From NCBI GenBank assembly GCA_035578155.1, contig JAPWDM010000004.1, positions 55,105,376-55,169,375 on the forward strand: 64,000 nucleotides of DNA, in the 5' to 3' direction. The DNA is from Brachynemurus nebulosus. Its lineage: Eukaryota > Arthropoda > Insecta > Neuroptera > Myrmeleontidae. The position numbers and the translations under genes were made by a program. A model generated the notes under the pieces. That model had not been told where the DNA came from. It ran no database searches and saw only the letters and a list, made by a program, of their open reading frames with translations. Below are positions 23,911-34,990 of this stretch, one piece after another (position 1 is the stretch's first letter; each line of letters opens with the position of its first letter).

Positions 23911-25465
23911 TAGGCATTTGGCACATTTATTCCTTATATTACGTATATGAGCATTAGGAAGGGATTTTTGAAAATTCCTAAGAGGATAGGTGATGAAAAT
24001 TTATATAGACACACTCTGTCTGTGTGAAATTGATAACAATATAGTGAATACAGTCATTTTTCTCTGATTTTACGGAATAAATCACAAACAAAAACTAGTA
24101 CAGTATGTAATAAAAATTAAAAAAAAAAAAAACACGTTTACGCAAAATTAATCTTTGAACTTTGACCGACAACAAAATCAATAAAATTACAATTATTTCA
24201 AATAATTTTTAATTTTAAGTATTTTCTATGTGCATATAGTGATAAACACCTTCCATCTCAGCTTTATTATTTTATTTCATGATTTTTTATTTTATTTTTA
24301 TTAAAATTAAATGGTAAGATGATTTTTTTATGTTCTAAATTATTATGTAAATAATATTTGTATACCTTTTTGCGATCATTTTGATGGCGCCTATAAAGAT
24401 TTTAACGAAAAAAATGGGAAAAAATTTGAATAATTTTTTTGTTCTACCTATATAAAAATATTAATACGCCGACACCGTAACATAATTTTTATAAAAATGA
24501 TAGGAATTTTTTTTTTTTTTTGTAATAGTAATAAAATATGATCATATATATGAGATTTTTGCTTCGTACATTTCTATAAATTCTCTTATTGAAAAATTTA
24601 AATTGAAAAAAAAAAAAAAATTTGTTACAACTTTAATGCATTGCCTTGGTTGCAGACCAAATTAAAAATACTATTAAAAAGTCCAAAAATGAAAACAACT
24701 GGCCCATTTTTACCAATTTAGAAATTAAAATTTTACTGGTTTGAACACGTAGAATATAATTATCCATGACACAACATACAACGAATAAAGCTTTATTCTT
24801 TGCAACGTTTTTTACATTCGTATCAGACATTCTTCACTTTAGAGACACGACATTTCTCCTGTTGGGCGCTCCAACCGGACTCAGTGTCGGATCTTCGGGC
24901 GTACGAGGGATGATGAAGTTAAATAATCTAATGTGAACCGTCACACACATTTACATAACTCTAATTGTTATTGTGATTACTAAACGATCCTATTGCAGCG
25001 CTGGGGAATGAATATACGTAGTGTAAATGGGTTCAAAAAAAAAAAATACTTTTTGTGGTAAAATTAATTTCCCATTCAACCGTCTCTTCATTGTAATTTT
25101 TATGCTAGTGAATTTTTTGATTTTTTAAATTCACTTTGTTGTTTAGGTTTTTTTTAATGTTATTTAATTATTTAGAAGAACAAAGTTTTTATAGTGCATT
25201 AGTGCATATACGATATTACGTACCATGAATTTAATATAATTTTTTTTTTTTTAAATTTATATTATATACTGTATTAGTTTTTGTTTGTGATTTATTCCGT
25301 GAAATCACAGAAAATTGACTGTATTCACTATGTCGTTACCAATTTCACAAGGACAAAGTTTTTCTATATAAATTTTCATTCCCTATCCTCTGAGGAAATG
25401 AATTTTCAAAATTCCTTTGCTAATGCTCATATACGTAATATAAGGAATCAATGTGCCAAATTTCA
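23911..25465. repeat. Inverted repeat with arms of about 190-200 bp
   Basis: The left arm, about 23911-24110 (GGCACATTTATTCCTTATATT ... ACGGAATAAATCACAAAC), is the diverged reverse complement of the right arm, about 25265-25465. The interior is AT-rich, with no coding frame I trust. No target duplication was found. An hAT MITE (25489-26329) lies immediately outside the right arm. Confidence 0.65.
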
Positions 25466-25488
25466 TTTTTAGACACAGCTGTTTGAGC

Positions 25489-26329
25489 TAGAGATGTCGA
25501 TTCTCCAAAAAAAGATCGATTTTTGGATCGATTTAAATCGAACTTAAAAAAATCGATTCAAAAAAAATCGACTAAAAAAAATCGATTCTGTAAGATCGAT
25601 CTAAAAAGTCGAAATTTTGAACAGTTTAAAAAAAATTAACTGATAGTTTGTTAAGGAATTTAATTGATAGTACATGGAAGGTATACTATGTAAAAACGTT
25701 TTATATTATATTTGGAAAGACGATGAGCTAACGTGGATTGGTGAAAGTAGGAAAAAATTGGAGTGATGCAACTGAATATATAGAACGAATATCACGGAAT
25801 GAACCAAGTTTATTTAAAAATTTCAAACAAACTGACAAAAAAACTTTTCTAAATATGTAAGTCCTTTTGTAGAAGAGGCATCACTTGGAACATGGGTGGT
25901 CTGCCTTTCTTTTCGCATTCATGGTCTTCATAGTAGTACACATAGTACATATGGTAGGTAAATATATGTTATATGGTTATAGGGTATACATATTGGCTAT
26001 TGGCACATTGGATACTACTGGAACTAATTAGGAAAGATAATGCGTATATAGTTATACATACGAGTATAGCCACATGGGGAGTTTTACCCATTGTTATCAC
26101 AACGGGTAAAAAGTAACAACTAACAATGATATTTTTGGTGTTTCCTTTTAATACATGTTTCTTTGTAGAATTAAAAATGAAATTATTTTTCAAAAAAATC
26201 GGTTGTCGATCTCTTACTTTTAATAATCGATTCATGAATCGATTCAAATGAAAAAAATCGAAAAAAAATCGATTTTTTAAGCTTCGATTAAGCGATTTTC
26301 GATTAATCGATTTAAAATCGACATCTCTA
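25489..26329. mobile_element. hAT-type MITE, 841 bp, 8-bp target duplication
   Basis: Ends TAGAGATGTCGATT and AATCGACATCTCTA, flanked by GTTTGAGC on both sides (25481-25488 and 26330-26337). An 8-bp duplication with TAGAGATG-type ends is typical of hAT elements. The subterminal regions are rich in AATCGATT and ATCGAT repeats in both orientations. There is no transposase; the 92-codon minus frame at 25969-26247 is not recognisable. Confidence 0.92.
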
Positions 26330-26582
26330 GTTTGAGCTGTACGTTGATTGATTAATCAGTGTCGATATAGAAAATAGATAGATACATAAATAAGTTTACG
26401 AATTTTCTATAATTCAAACAATTACGACGATTACTTTTAAAATAGAAATGTTATGTATTTTTAAATTTATGTCTTTAAGACCTTCAATAATATATAATAC
26501 TCCAACTGCAGGTGAATATAACCAAATTTAAAAAAGTTACGACAACCTGCATTAATTAAATGTTAAGCAGAAAAAATTTTCA

Positions 26583-26617
26583 ACATGTTTCGGTTATTTA
26601 GATAAGCATCATCAGGA
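26583..26617 (-). ncRNA. Hammerhead-like core in PLE family 2 (minus copy)
   Basis: Minus-strand CCTGATGATG, a weak TTAT/ATAA hairpin, then CCGAAACATG. The order of CUGAUGA and GAAA strands fits a hammerhead core, but stem II is weak and stems I and III are not resolved. Confidence 0.4.
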
Positions 26618-26818
26618 AAAAGTAACTGAACACAATTGTAAACATTTCAATTGAAATTCAAAAATAATCAACAAAAGGACATAACCTATTGCTAAAAAGT
26701 AAATGTCAAATTGACATAACTAACATTCAAATAAAACCACAAAACCCATGTAAGAAAGGAATTGTCAAAGAACATCAAACCGAACACCAAGACATTAATG
26801 AACAAATGATATAACTGA

Positions 26819-27673
26819 CAAGTAAAGGTCCCGAGGCCGGACTTATCGATTTCGATGAAACTTAAATATATTGTAGAACACTAAAAACTAAGGGACACAT
26901 AGTTTTTCTATCTGCGAAAAAACTGTTTGAAGGGGTGAAATCGCCCTCCAAAAATTGGGGTAAAAATTTAATTTTTCAAATATCTCGAAAACAGTAAGAG
27001 ATAGAGCAAAAGTTTAAGTTGGAGTTTAAGACATTATTTTACCCACTATCAGTGTGTTAATAGCAAAAATTAGTGTATATAAACTAGTATGTAATTTAAT
27101 AGGATGACTCACCCCCTCTCCAATGTTGCTCAAACTCAATTTTGAATTCGAGAATTTCATTTCTACGTTATTCTAATTGTTTTAAGCTATTTTCCATGAA
27201 GAAGAACTTCTTGAAATACCCAAATAGTAGGATTATTCGACATAGTCACCCTCTAGTTAACTACCCCTAGACTTAATATTAGGATATTGAGCAAAAACCG
27301 GTCGATTAGATTTTTTGACTTAGATTTCAAATCTGTGAACAAAATTTTTATATTGTTTATTTTCCACCCCCTTTTTGCAAAATTAACCCCCAAATTTTAG
27401 CCGCCAACCACCCCTGTTGATGTAATTTGAACAAATTGCATATCAGTAGATAGCTCTTTAAAAAAGAGTAATATCACCAATTTAAACTTTTGCTCTATCT
27501 CTTACTGTTTTCGAGATATTTGAAAAATTAAATTTTTACCCCAATTTTTGGAGGGCGATTTCACCCCTTCAAACCGTTTTTCTGCAGATAAAAAAAATAA
27601 TACGTTTTTAGTGTTCTACAACATATTTAAGTTTCATCAAAATCGATAGGTCCGGTCCCGGGACCTTTAATTG
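26819..27673. mobile_element. Foldback element, CAAGTAAAGG family, copy 2 (deleted)
   Basis: Ends CAAGTAAAGGTCCC and GGGACCTTTAATTG with TGA on both sides (26816-26818 and 27674-27676). Only about 200 bp of the left arm remains, joined to a full right arm. The homologous locus at about 30840-30850 reads ATATAACTGAGAATT on the minus strand, the site without the insertion. This confirms both ends and a 3-bp duplication. Confidence 0.93.
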
Positions 27674-28316
27674 TGAGAATAACAAAAATTAAAAGAAAGC
27701 ATGATGAAATAGAACATTCAAGAATTCTATAAAAGTCAAAGAACAACAAATTGGTAGAAAACTTCAACGAGTATTATGTGGAAAAATTTTTTTAAAAATT
27801 TTAAAGAAAAATAAAGCTAGCAAATCATCAAAAGATAATAATATATTATTAAATTGTTTCAGATTTTAATTAAATGACTTGTGAAAAGTTTAAAGTTACA
27901 CAACGAAATGACGAGTCAAATAACCCCACTAATTTATCCATGATAGAACAACACTGATCGTACGCCCGCAGTTGCATAGTTTCGTTACTGGATGACTTAT
28001 GTGAGTTAAGCCGATTCTACACGATGCTACGAACACCTTCCAACATTAGACGTTTGATGGTTCGTGGCATGTTCCGCCCGATGTCGGTATTCTTGCACCG
28101 AGTCAAAGGGATACTTCCAACGTTTGAAGGACAATGTTCGTTGGTTCGACTCAAAGGCTACACGACTCGTTCTTATGGAGATAGATAACATCAGTGTATA
28201 ATATTAGAGGTAACATCAGACCAATAACATCCTCGTGCCCCGAATAAACGTTTGTACCAAACGTACCAAACTATTTTCATCATATGTATTGGATCATTTG
28301 GATCAACCCATTCGTT

Positions 28317-29068
28317 TCACCGAGTAGCGGGAGCATTTGTAGCACCAACTGTCGAACTTACTTGCATCAAACGTTCGATCAAACGTTGGAGGGAACGTGC
28401 GTAGCATCGTGTAGAACCGGCTTTATTGTAATACGCAATACTTAATATTTTCAGACAATCAAGAACAGTACCTTTTTTAGCAAAATGCAGCGTTTCAAAG
28501 TCATCAGCAATAACAAAATCGTGATCAGTCTCAAGCATATGTTCGGCTATTGACGAATTGTTTCAAATGTTTGATGATTTAATGGCTGACAAATGTTCGG
28601 CAATCCTATTAGAGAAACGTCTCCCCGTTTGGCCCATGTATACGGCTGAACATTTACATTGAAATTTGTAGACTCCGAATCTATGTACTGGTTTTATGGT
28701 ACTTTATTTTTAACAAGCAAACTTGCCAGAGAGATACTTGATGAAAAGGTCAACTTAATGCGCTGTTCATGAAACAACTTCCAGAAATCATTCACTTGGG
28801 TAGAAATATACAGAATTGAGGCATAACTCACATTAGATGCTTTCAATGATTTAGTTAAATTAGGAAATAAGGTAGAATCAAAATTAGTATGTAATTGTTT
28901 TGAAAAAATTTGAAAAACAAATTCATTGTTGTAGTCTTTCGCTTTAACTTTATGTATAATAACAGACAGTACACGGAGAAAACTGATTGTGTTAAGGGGG
29001 TAGGAAAACAACCTATGAAATGCGTAATTAATAGATGGCAATTTATGTGAAAATGGGTGAGAAGACAA
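28317..29068 (-). pseudogene. PLE coding fragment with degraded GIY-YIG endonuclease
   Basis: On the minus strand, 29068-28694 encodes a segment (INYAFHRLFSYPLN...FLRVLSVI) like the PLE region between RT and endonuclease. After a frame break, about 28680-28565 reads YKFQCKCSAVYMGQTGRRFS and NRIAEHLSAI, a clear GIY-YIG core with Cys pair, Tyr and Arg. It then runs to a stop, and 28538-28317 continues with LETDHDFVIADDFETLHF, the downstream part of the domain. Frameshifts and stops make this a pseudogene. Beyond about 28420 the minus frame runs into unrelated sequence. The family differs from the PLE at 17.6 kb. Confidence 0.75.
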
Positions 29069-29083
29069 TTGAGGAGCTGAGTG

Positions 29084-30064
29084 GAAAAAGGGCGTAAGTC
29101 ACCTTACGCCCTTTTTCGGTAGATTTTATTTTCTAATTCTTTAGAGTGTCTACTTATAAAAAAAAAAATTTTACGGCGATTGGAAATCAATTAATGCCCG
29201 TACGCTACGATAATAATTTGAAGCATATATGCCATTTTTTTTTTTAATAAAATTAAATTTCTAATTAGTAACTCACAACTAAGAATACATTTTTACAGTA
29301 CCTAATAGATAATAACCTTTAAAAGGTATTTCTGATCCTATGATATACAGTGTGTACAGAAAAAACTAAAGAAAAAACCTAAATTTATTTTTTGGGGAAG
29401 TTAGCTGTGATTATGTATTTTGAAATAACTTTCACTTCTAAACAACTTTTCCAAATTATATTTTCTTCAATTTTCATTAATTAAAGTACTTTACTCTTGA
29501 GCCATATTTACATTTTTAAGCCCACTCATGATACAACCAGATATATGCAAATTTCTGGGAGTGCTTTTTTAGCTTAAGACCAAATACTAACTTTTATCAA
29601 GAATAAAATTTTCTGAGAAATTTGATATAAGATTTGATTCTCACATATAACCAACTTTCAGGCTGGTTATATGTGAGAGGTTATATATGACTGTACAAGT
29701 ATACATGTCATATACATATTCATGAAATTAACTAGAATGAAAAGTTTTGATTTAGAATTTAATAAATGTGCTGTCAAAGTTTAATTAGAATTTCAAAAAA
29801 AGGAAAAAGAACTTATTTTTTTGTTCAATGAAAATTTTATCTGCAAAAAGGGCGTAAGTCATACTTCGAAAAAATTCGAAAAAATATATAATGGCAACCG
29901 ATATTCATTGTTTTTTTTAATCTTTATGCATAGTGTATTATTAGTGCTACCAGTTGTATAACACGACAATTACTAGTTTTTCAATCTTCAGCTTCATACT
30001 AGGCACCAAAACTTTGAAATGATCTTTTCTCAAAACGATATGTCTCTACTTACGCCCTTTTTCC
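29084..30064. repeat. Interval bounded by AAAAAGGGCGTAAG inverted repeats
   Basis: GGAAAAAGGGCGTAAGT starts at 29083 and its complement ACTTACGCCCTTTTTCC ends at 30064. An inner copy sits at 29845-29860. At the left end the motif is immediately followed by its own complement: arms 29084-29098 and 29103-29117 form a perfect 15-bp hairpin with a 4-nt loop. The interval separates the two inverted PLE copies. It may be a small TIR element or the junction of the PLE pair. No target duplication was seen. Confidence 0.6.
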
Positions 30065-30145
30065 ATCCCATCTCCTCAATTGGTGTATAGAATGGTCAGT
30101 ATGTGTAGGTTTATGGTATACTGAGATTTCCAAAGGTTTAGAGTA

Positions 30146-30460
30146 ATGATCATTATTGATAGAAATATCCAAAAAATTGAGTTTTCCATTAGAATTAAAT
30201 TTACTATAGAATTTAAAGAGAATAACAAACTCAGTTTTTTAGATATTACTATCAAAAATTATCATTACTCTAAACGCTTAGAAATCTCAGTATACCGTAA
30301 ACCTTTTCCAACCAAAAGGAACAATTCGTTAATAGCCAAACTTGAGGCTGATCATGATTTTGTTTTTGCTTATGACTTTGAAATGCTGCATTTTGCTAAA
30401 AAAGGTGCTGTTCTTGATTATCTGGAAACATTAAATATCGCGCATTACAATAACTTATAG
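30146..30460 (+). pseudogene. PLE coding fragment, internally deleted
   Basis: Contains IKFTIEFKENNKLSFLDITI and ISVYRKPFPT, the conserved PLE block after the RT. It jumps directly to LEADHDFVFAYDFEMLHF, which is the end of the GIY-YIG region. The intervening endonuclease core is deleted in frame. The upstream RT is absent. It is homologous to, but less complete than, the minus-strand copy at 28317-29068. Confidence 0.75.
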
Positions 30461-31043
30461 AAGTCATACCTTAACGAAATTGCGCAATTGCGGGCGTATG
30501 ATCGGTGTTGTTCTATCAAGGATAAATTAGCGGGGTTATTTGACTCGTCATTTCGTTGTGTAACTTCAAAAGTTTCATAAGTCATTTAATTAAAATCTGA
30601 AACAATTTAATAATATATTATTTACTACCAAGTTATAATTTCATTTTACAATTTTAAGTGTTTAAATGAGTGATATTTATCTTTTGGTGATTTGTTAGCT
30701 TTCTTTTTTTTTTAATTATTTAAAATATTTTTTCAAATAATTCTCGTTGAAGTTTTCTACCATTGTTATTGTTTTTGACAAATTTCATAGAATTCTCGAA
30801 TGTTCTATTTCATCATGTTTTCTTTTAATTTTTGTAATTCTCAGTTATATCATGTGTTCATTAATGTTTTGGTGTTCGGTTTGATGTTCTTTAACAATTC
30901 CTGTTTTCCATGGGTTTTGTAGTATTATTTGAATGTTAGTTATGTCAATCTGATATTTACTTTTTTTTAGTAATAGGTTATGTCCTTTTGTTGATTATTT
31001 TTGAAATTCAACTGACATGTTTTCAATTGTGTTCAGTTACTTT

Positions 31044-31082
31044 TTCCTGATGATGCTTATCTAAATAACCGAAATATGTTGA
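31044..31082 (+). ncRNA. Hammerhead-like core in PLE family 2 (plus copy)
   Basis: CCTGATGATG, a weak TTAT/ATAA hairpin, then CCGAAATATG. It is the plus-strand counterpart of 26583-26617, with one change in the GAAAC strand. A degenerate, probably inactive core. Confidence 0.4.
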
Positions 31083-32940
31083 AAATTTTTTCTGCTTAAC
31101 ATTTAATTAATGCAAGTTGTCGTAACTTTTTTAAATTTGTTTAAGAGCTTTATTTTGATATTTCACTTTAAAAATTTGATTTATAAATTTTTTCGCTGAA
31201 AACCTAATATAACGTTTTACATTTATTCCCATTTCGAGCACCTCCTTTATCCAAATAAATCGTGTCGTTTAGGTTGGACGTTGCGCCCAAGAAGCAGATG
31301 TACTTATAGGCAAGGAGCCGGTGACACTAAGAGTCCCGTCGTCGCGGAATCGAAAAATTTTTATGTAATTTGATAGTTTATAGTCATACGAACAAAGTAC
31401 ACTCGGCCTCGATTTAATTAGCCGAAAGTATGTGTAATTAAATTAATTGTTTTTAAAAAGCAAAAATGTTTTACGCAATCTCAATAAATTGTACTGTATT
31501 CGATAGGGAATTTTCTAATTTAAAAAGAAAAAAATTGGCTTAACAGCCTTATTTTGCCAAAATGGCCTGGCTTACCTATTTGATTGGTGTGAGAAGCGGT
31601 AAAATTTCACCATTACCATGTAGACATTTTTTTTTATTTTACTTGTTTTGATGTATTCTTTAAAAATATCTCGGTGAGCTTGCCCAAAAAATGCCGGGAA
31701 TATCTAGCATACTAGTTTCATTGCATGGGTTTGGGCCAATTCGTGTCGGCGTAAGCGGAAACGGCTTGCGCTAAAGTTTAAACAATATGTGCTTGAAAAC
31801 TAGCCCGTTTGGCTTGCTATTAATACGTATGTATATTCCTGTCTCACTTTCCATGTTCTAGTGAGAAGGGTGAGAAACATACATAGTTTATAGTCGGCTG
31901 TCGATTACTTGCGCGTCGGGATCAACCGACCCAATGTTGGTGGCTAGGAGGGACACTTGGGTCACAGGACAGTTGCGCGCAAACACAAATCTACCTGTTT
32001 TTTATTTCCAATAATTAAATTTTATATTTGAACTTACTATATTTAAAATATTATGACTATATCAATATTTTTAAATATTATGTTTGACATTATATCCAAT
32101 ATTAGCATATTTTTTTATAATATGTACGTCGCGACTCTACAGTCTTTAAAAATTACTGTAATACAGTTAATTTGATTCGAAATATATTTTCTACCTAAAC
32201 ATACGTAATTAAAGTCTAATAAAATATTTTGGATTTTCCAGCTAAAAAAGATGGGCGTCCATATTACTTTTTCATGAGTGAGGCTGGCCTACTCTTATCG
32301 CATATTTTTTTTAAAAAGAACTTCTTAAACTTGGTTAACGCTATTGGACGTACTCAAAAAGCCTTCTAAATAAGTACAGATATTTTTAAATCATATTTAT
32401 AAGGTAATTATTACTAACACGTCTTAAAAAGAATCAAATAAACAAATAAATAAGTATAATCAAATAAATGTGAAGAACAAACAACTTAAAAACCAAATTA
32501 TTTAAAAACGTCTTTAAGATTGGAACAGAAACTGTAGTATGCAATATTTCAACTTTTAATAACTAAAAATTAAACATTTTTTAAAATCTTAGCCTTCTAT
32601 GTACTACACTGTAACTTTTTGCAGAACGTTACGATTTCTATGGTATCTTAATTACGAATTTGTCTAAAACTTCAGCATGATATTCAATTTCGTCATAACA
32701 TCACCAACCTTTCAGACAGAACAAAGGATTATATAACAATGAAATTCTAGGATTTCAAGAATTATATAACAATGACATTTTAAGTTTATAAGATCTGAAT
32801 ATTCATAACTTCAATATCATTGACTTTAACACAATGGCGGTCATGAAGAATTATGACGAAATGACCAACTGGTACACTATTTTCACAATTAATACACCTT
32901 ATACGGAACTGTTGACGTGATACCGCGTGGTGTCGCAATT

Positions 32941-33465
32941 TTTTTTTTTTTTTTTTAATTTATAAAAAAGCGTTTAAGCACTAATAGGCTATTTACGCTT
33001 ATTACAAAATTAAATATTACAATATCAAAAATTAACAAATTATATTATCAAATTTTTATGTTGAAATTCTAATATCTATTATCTAATCAATCTTGTTTTT
33101 TACATTTGCTGTGGTCTATAAATATTACCACATGAACAAATATGAATTGTAATGGTATGTAATTATGTATCTATAAGTTTTGATGACAAGATGATACAGA
33201 TGAATTCATATTTTGTCATACAAGTTGCATTGTTTGATAAACTGAATTGCGGCTTGTATGTTGTCTTCATTATCACTCAATATTTGGCTCCTGTTCGTGG
33301 TAATTCCTACTCGAGTTCTTATTGTTTGAAATTTTGGACAGAACCTTAGGATGTGGTCAATAGTAAGTCTGGTGTTGCAAGTATTGCAGGCCGGTGGATC
33401 TTCTTTTTTGATTATATACTCGTGAGTCAATTTGGTGTAACCTGATCTTAGTCTTGCGACTATTG
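32941..33465 (-). mobile_element. 5'-truncated I/LOA-type LINE, 525 bp, with 10-bp target duplication
   Basis: Minus-strand insertion with an A tail (16 T on plus, 32941-32956), flanked by TGTCGCAATT on both sides (32931-32940 and 33466-33475). The whole insert is the end of ORF2 plus 3' UTR. Confidence 0.93.
33206..33465 (-). pseudogene. C-terminal fragment of a LINE ORF2
   Basis: About 85 codons with IVARLRSGYTKLTHEYIIK followed by CNTCNTRLTIDHILRFCP. This is the CxxC...H...C zinc-binding tail found at the end of LINE ORF2 proteins that carry RNase H. The intact LINE at 46384-50046 has the same layout (LTRLRLGHTALTHRHLL ... CAACGTALTVRHIVEEC) but is clearly a different family. The codons upstream of 33465 are flanking DNA, so the frame is 5' truncated. 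It ends in a normal stop. Confidence 0.88.
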
Positions 33466-33589
33466 TGTCGCAATTATTCAAGTTTTACTTGACGTCTTAC
33501 AGTGTCAATGACCACCAACCGGTTAAAATCTTGAACCATAAGTAGGGCTCAAGCCCGTATAACATTATTTATTTATTAATAGATTTGAC

Positions 33590-33895
33590 CGTTACTTTAT
33601 GGTATTCCATATTTGTAAATAATAAACAAATATTTTACTTCGCAAAAATACCACTTTTATTTTGAAATTGTGACAATATTGTTTCGAACCGTCAGTTCAA
33701 ATGTACCACGTTGATTTTGAAAACCAACCAATTGAAAATACCACTTTTATTTTGAAACTGTGACAATATTGTTTCGAACCGTCAGTTCATTTGAACTGAT
33801 GGTTCGAAACAATATTGTCACAATTTCAAAATAAAAGTGGTATTTTTGCGAAGTAAAATATTTGTTTGTTATTTACAATTATTTATTTATTTTAG
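33590..33895. repeat. Palindromic PLE-tail-like repeats with GAAAC strands
   Basis: The block from CAATATTGTTTCGAACCGTCAG through CCACTTTTATTTTG occurs in minus orientation at about 33646-33710 and 33738-33788. It occurs in plus orientation from about 33797 (CTGATGGTTCGAAACAATATTG) to 33895. The junction at 33785-33803 is an exact inverted repeat. The ends share ATGGAATACCATAAAGTAAC with 23.8 and 61.3 kb. CTGATGG/GAAAC is a degenerate hammerhead-like pair. Confidence 0.6.
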
Positions 33896-34541
33896 ATTCG
33901 GTGTCCTTTCAACTTAATTGAAACTTTACAAAATTTTTCGGAATTCCCAACCAGCAGTTCCTTTGTTTACTTTAAAAAGTACAATACCGTAAAACTGTCT
34001 AGGGAACGTCTAAATTCTAAAATATAAGTAATTTGATTTATTTATATAATAAAAGTTATGAATAAATTTAATTTTGTAAAAAATTGTAGTTATTAATATG
34101 CAAAAAAATAAATGATTTTCATTAAAATTGGATGCGATTTAATTTTTAATATGAAAGTACTATAATATAACGATAATGACTGACAGACGAGCATATTATA
34201 TTTTTTCCCTGTACTATTTATTTCTGACCGCGCGCGCTGCTGTCCTATACCTTTTGAGAAACCCGCGCGCAAGTGAGGAGTGACCCATGAAATTAGGACT
34301 ACCTGAATATTTTTTGACCGCGGCGTGCAAGTGACCCATGCCCTTATAGTCAACTAGTAGCGTTGGCTACCCAGAGTACCAGAGACAACATATTTATCGC
34401 TATACTACTGAAACCAGTGTAACCAGTAATGGATAGAAAATATGTTATATACGTGCACTGGGTTTACTTTGTAGTAGTGCGGTGACCTGTCTTTATGTGA
34501 GTGATTGGAGGTGGTGGTGGCCGTGATGTCGCATACATATA

Positions 34542-34924
34542 CAGTAGACTCTCGTTTATTCAAACTTTCGATAATTCGAAACTCTCTATAATTCAAAGGT
34601 ATCACGAGTTCCCTTCAAAATCTCTTTATATTTCGAACTAAAACAATAGATTTTTATACACTTGGTAATTCGAACAAAAAAATCATTGCTGGGTAACAAA
34701 ACCATGCGTTAATTCGAACTCATCGGCGTCAAATCTCAAACCTCAAAGTTCAAAGTTGCAGAGAGAAAGAGACAGATAAATTGTATTTACATTTTGAGAA
34801 AAGTTCAAGTTCATTCATCGCAAATGCTTAAAAAATTAAAATTGTTACCTGCGATAATTCGGACCACTCTATAATTCGTAATATTTTAAGATTCCTCGAG
34901 TTTCGAATTAACGAGAGTCGACTG
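34542..34924. mobile_element. pogo/Tigger-type MITE, 383 bp, TA duplication
   Basis: Ends CAGTAGACTCTCGTTTATTC and TAACGAGAGTCGACTG, flanked by TA (34540-34541 and 34925-34926). CAGTNGACTCTCG-type ends with TA duplication are typical of pogo-like Tc1/mariner elements. Internal copies of ATAATTCGAA and TATAATTCG. No transposase. Confidence 0.9.
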
Positions 34925-34990
34925 TATATGATACTACAATGCGTGTATACGGCTCCGTGTGGGGGTTATAACAATGCCAACAATAATCAA

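Larger units (their letters stand above)
26500..29098 (-). mobile_element. Second PLE family, minus-strand copy (left arm of an inverted pair)
   Basis: On the minus strand this holds PLE coding remnants (28317-29068) followed by a 3' region whose end carries CCTGATGATG ... CCGAAAC. The same 3' region occurs in plus orientation at 30750-31140. The 3' region of this copy is interrupted by foldback copy 2 (26819-27673). The other copy still has the unoccupied target. Confidence 0.8.
30065..31140 (+). mobile_element. Second PLE family, plus-strand copy (right arm of the inverted pair)
   Basis: Mirror image of 26500-29085, with internal deletions. It keeps the inner TCTCCTCAATTG block, a fused coding fragment (30146-30460) and the 3' region ending in CCTGATGATG ... 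CCGAAATATG (31046-31078). It lacks foldback copy 2. Confidence 0.78.

Noticed and set aside
24633..24830. 65-codon minus frame after the primer-site-like sequence as a gag start
   Set aside because: No gag motif, short, and ends in AT-rich sequence.
28317..28420. Coding continuation of the PLE fragment beyond the DHDF...LHF block
   Set aside because: The sequence no longer matches the other PLE copy; the frame is open by chance.
33206..33481. Taking the whole 91-codon minus frame as a gene
   Set aside because: Codons upstream of 33465 lie in the target duplication and flank; only the LINE part is element sequence.
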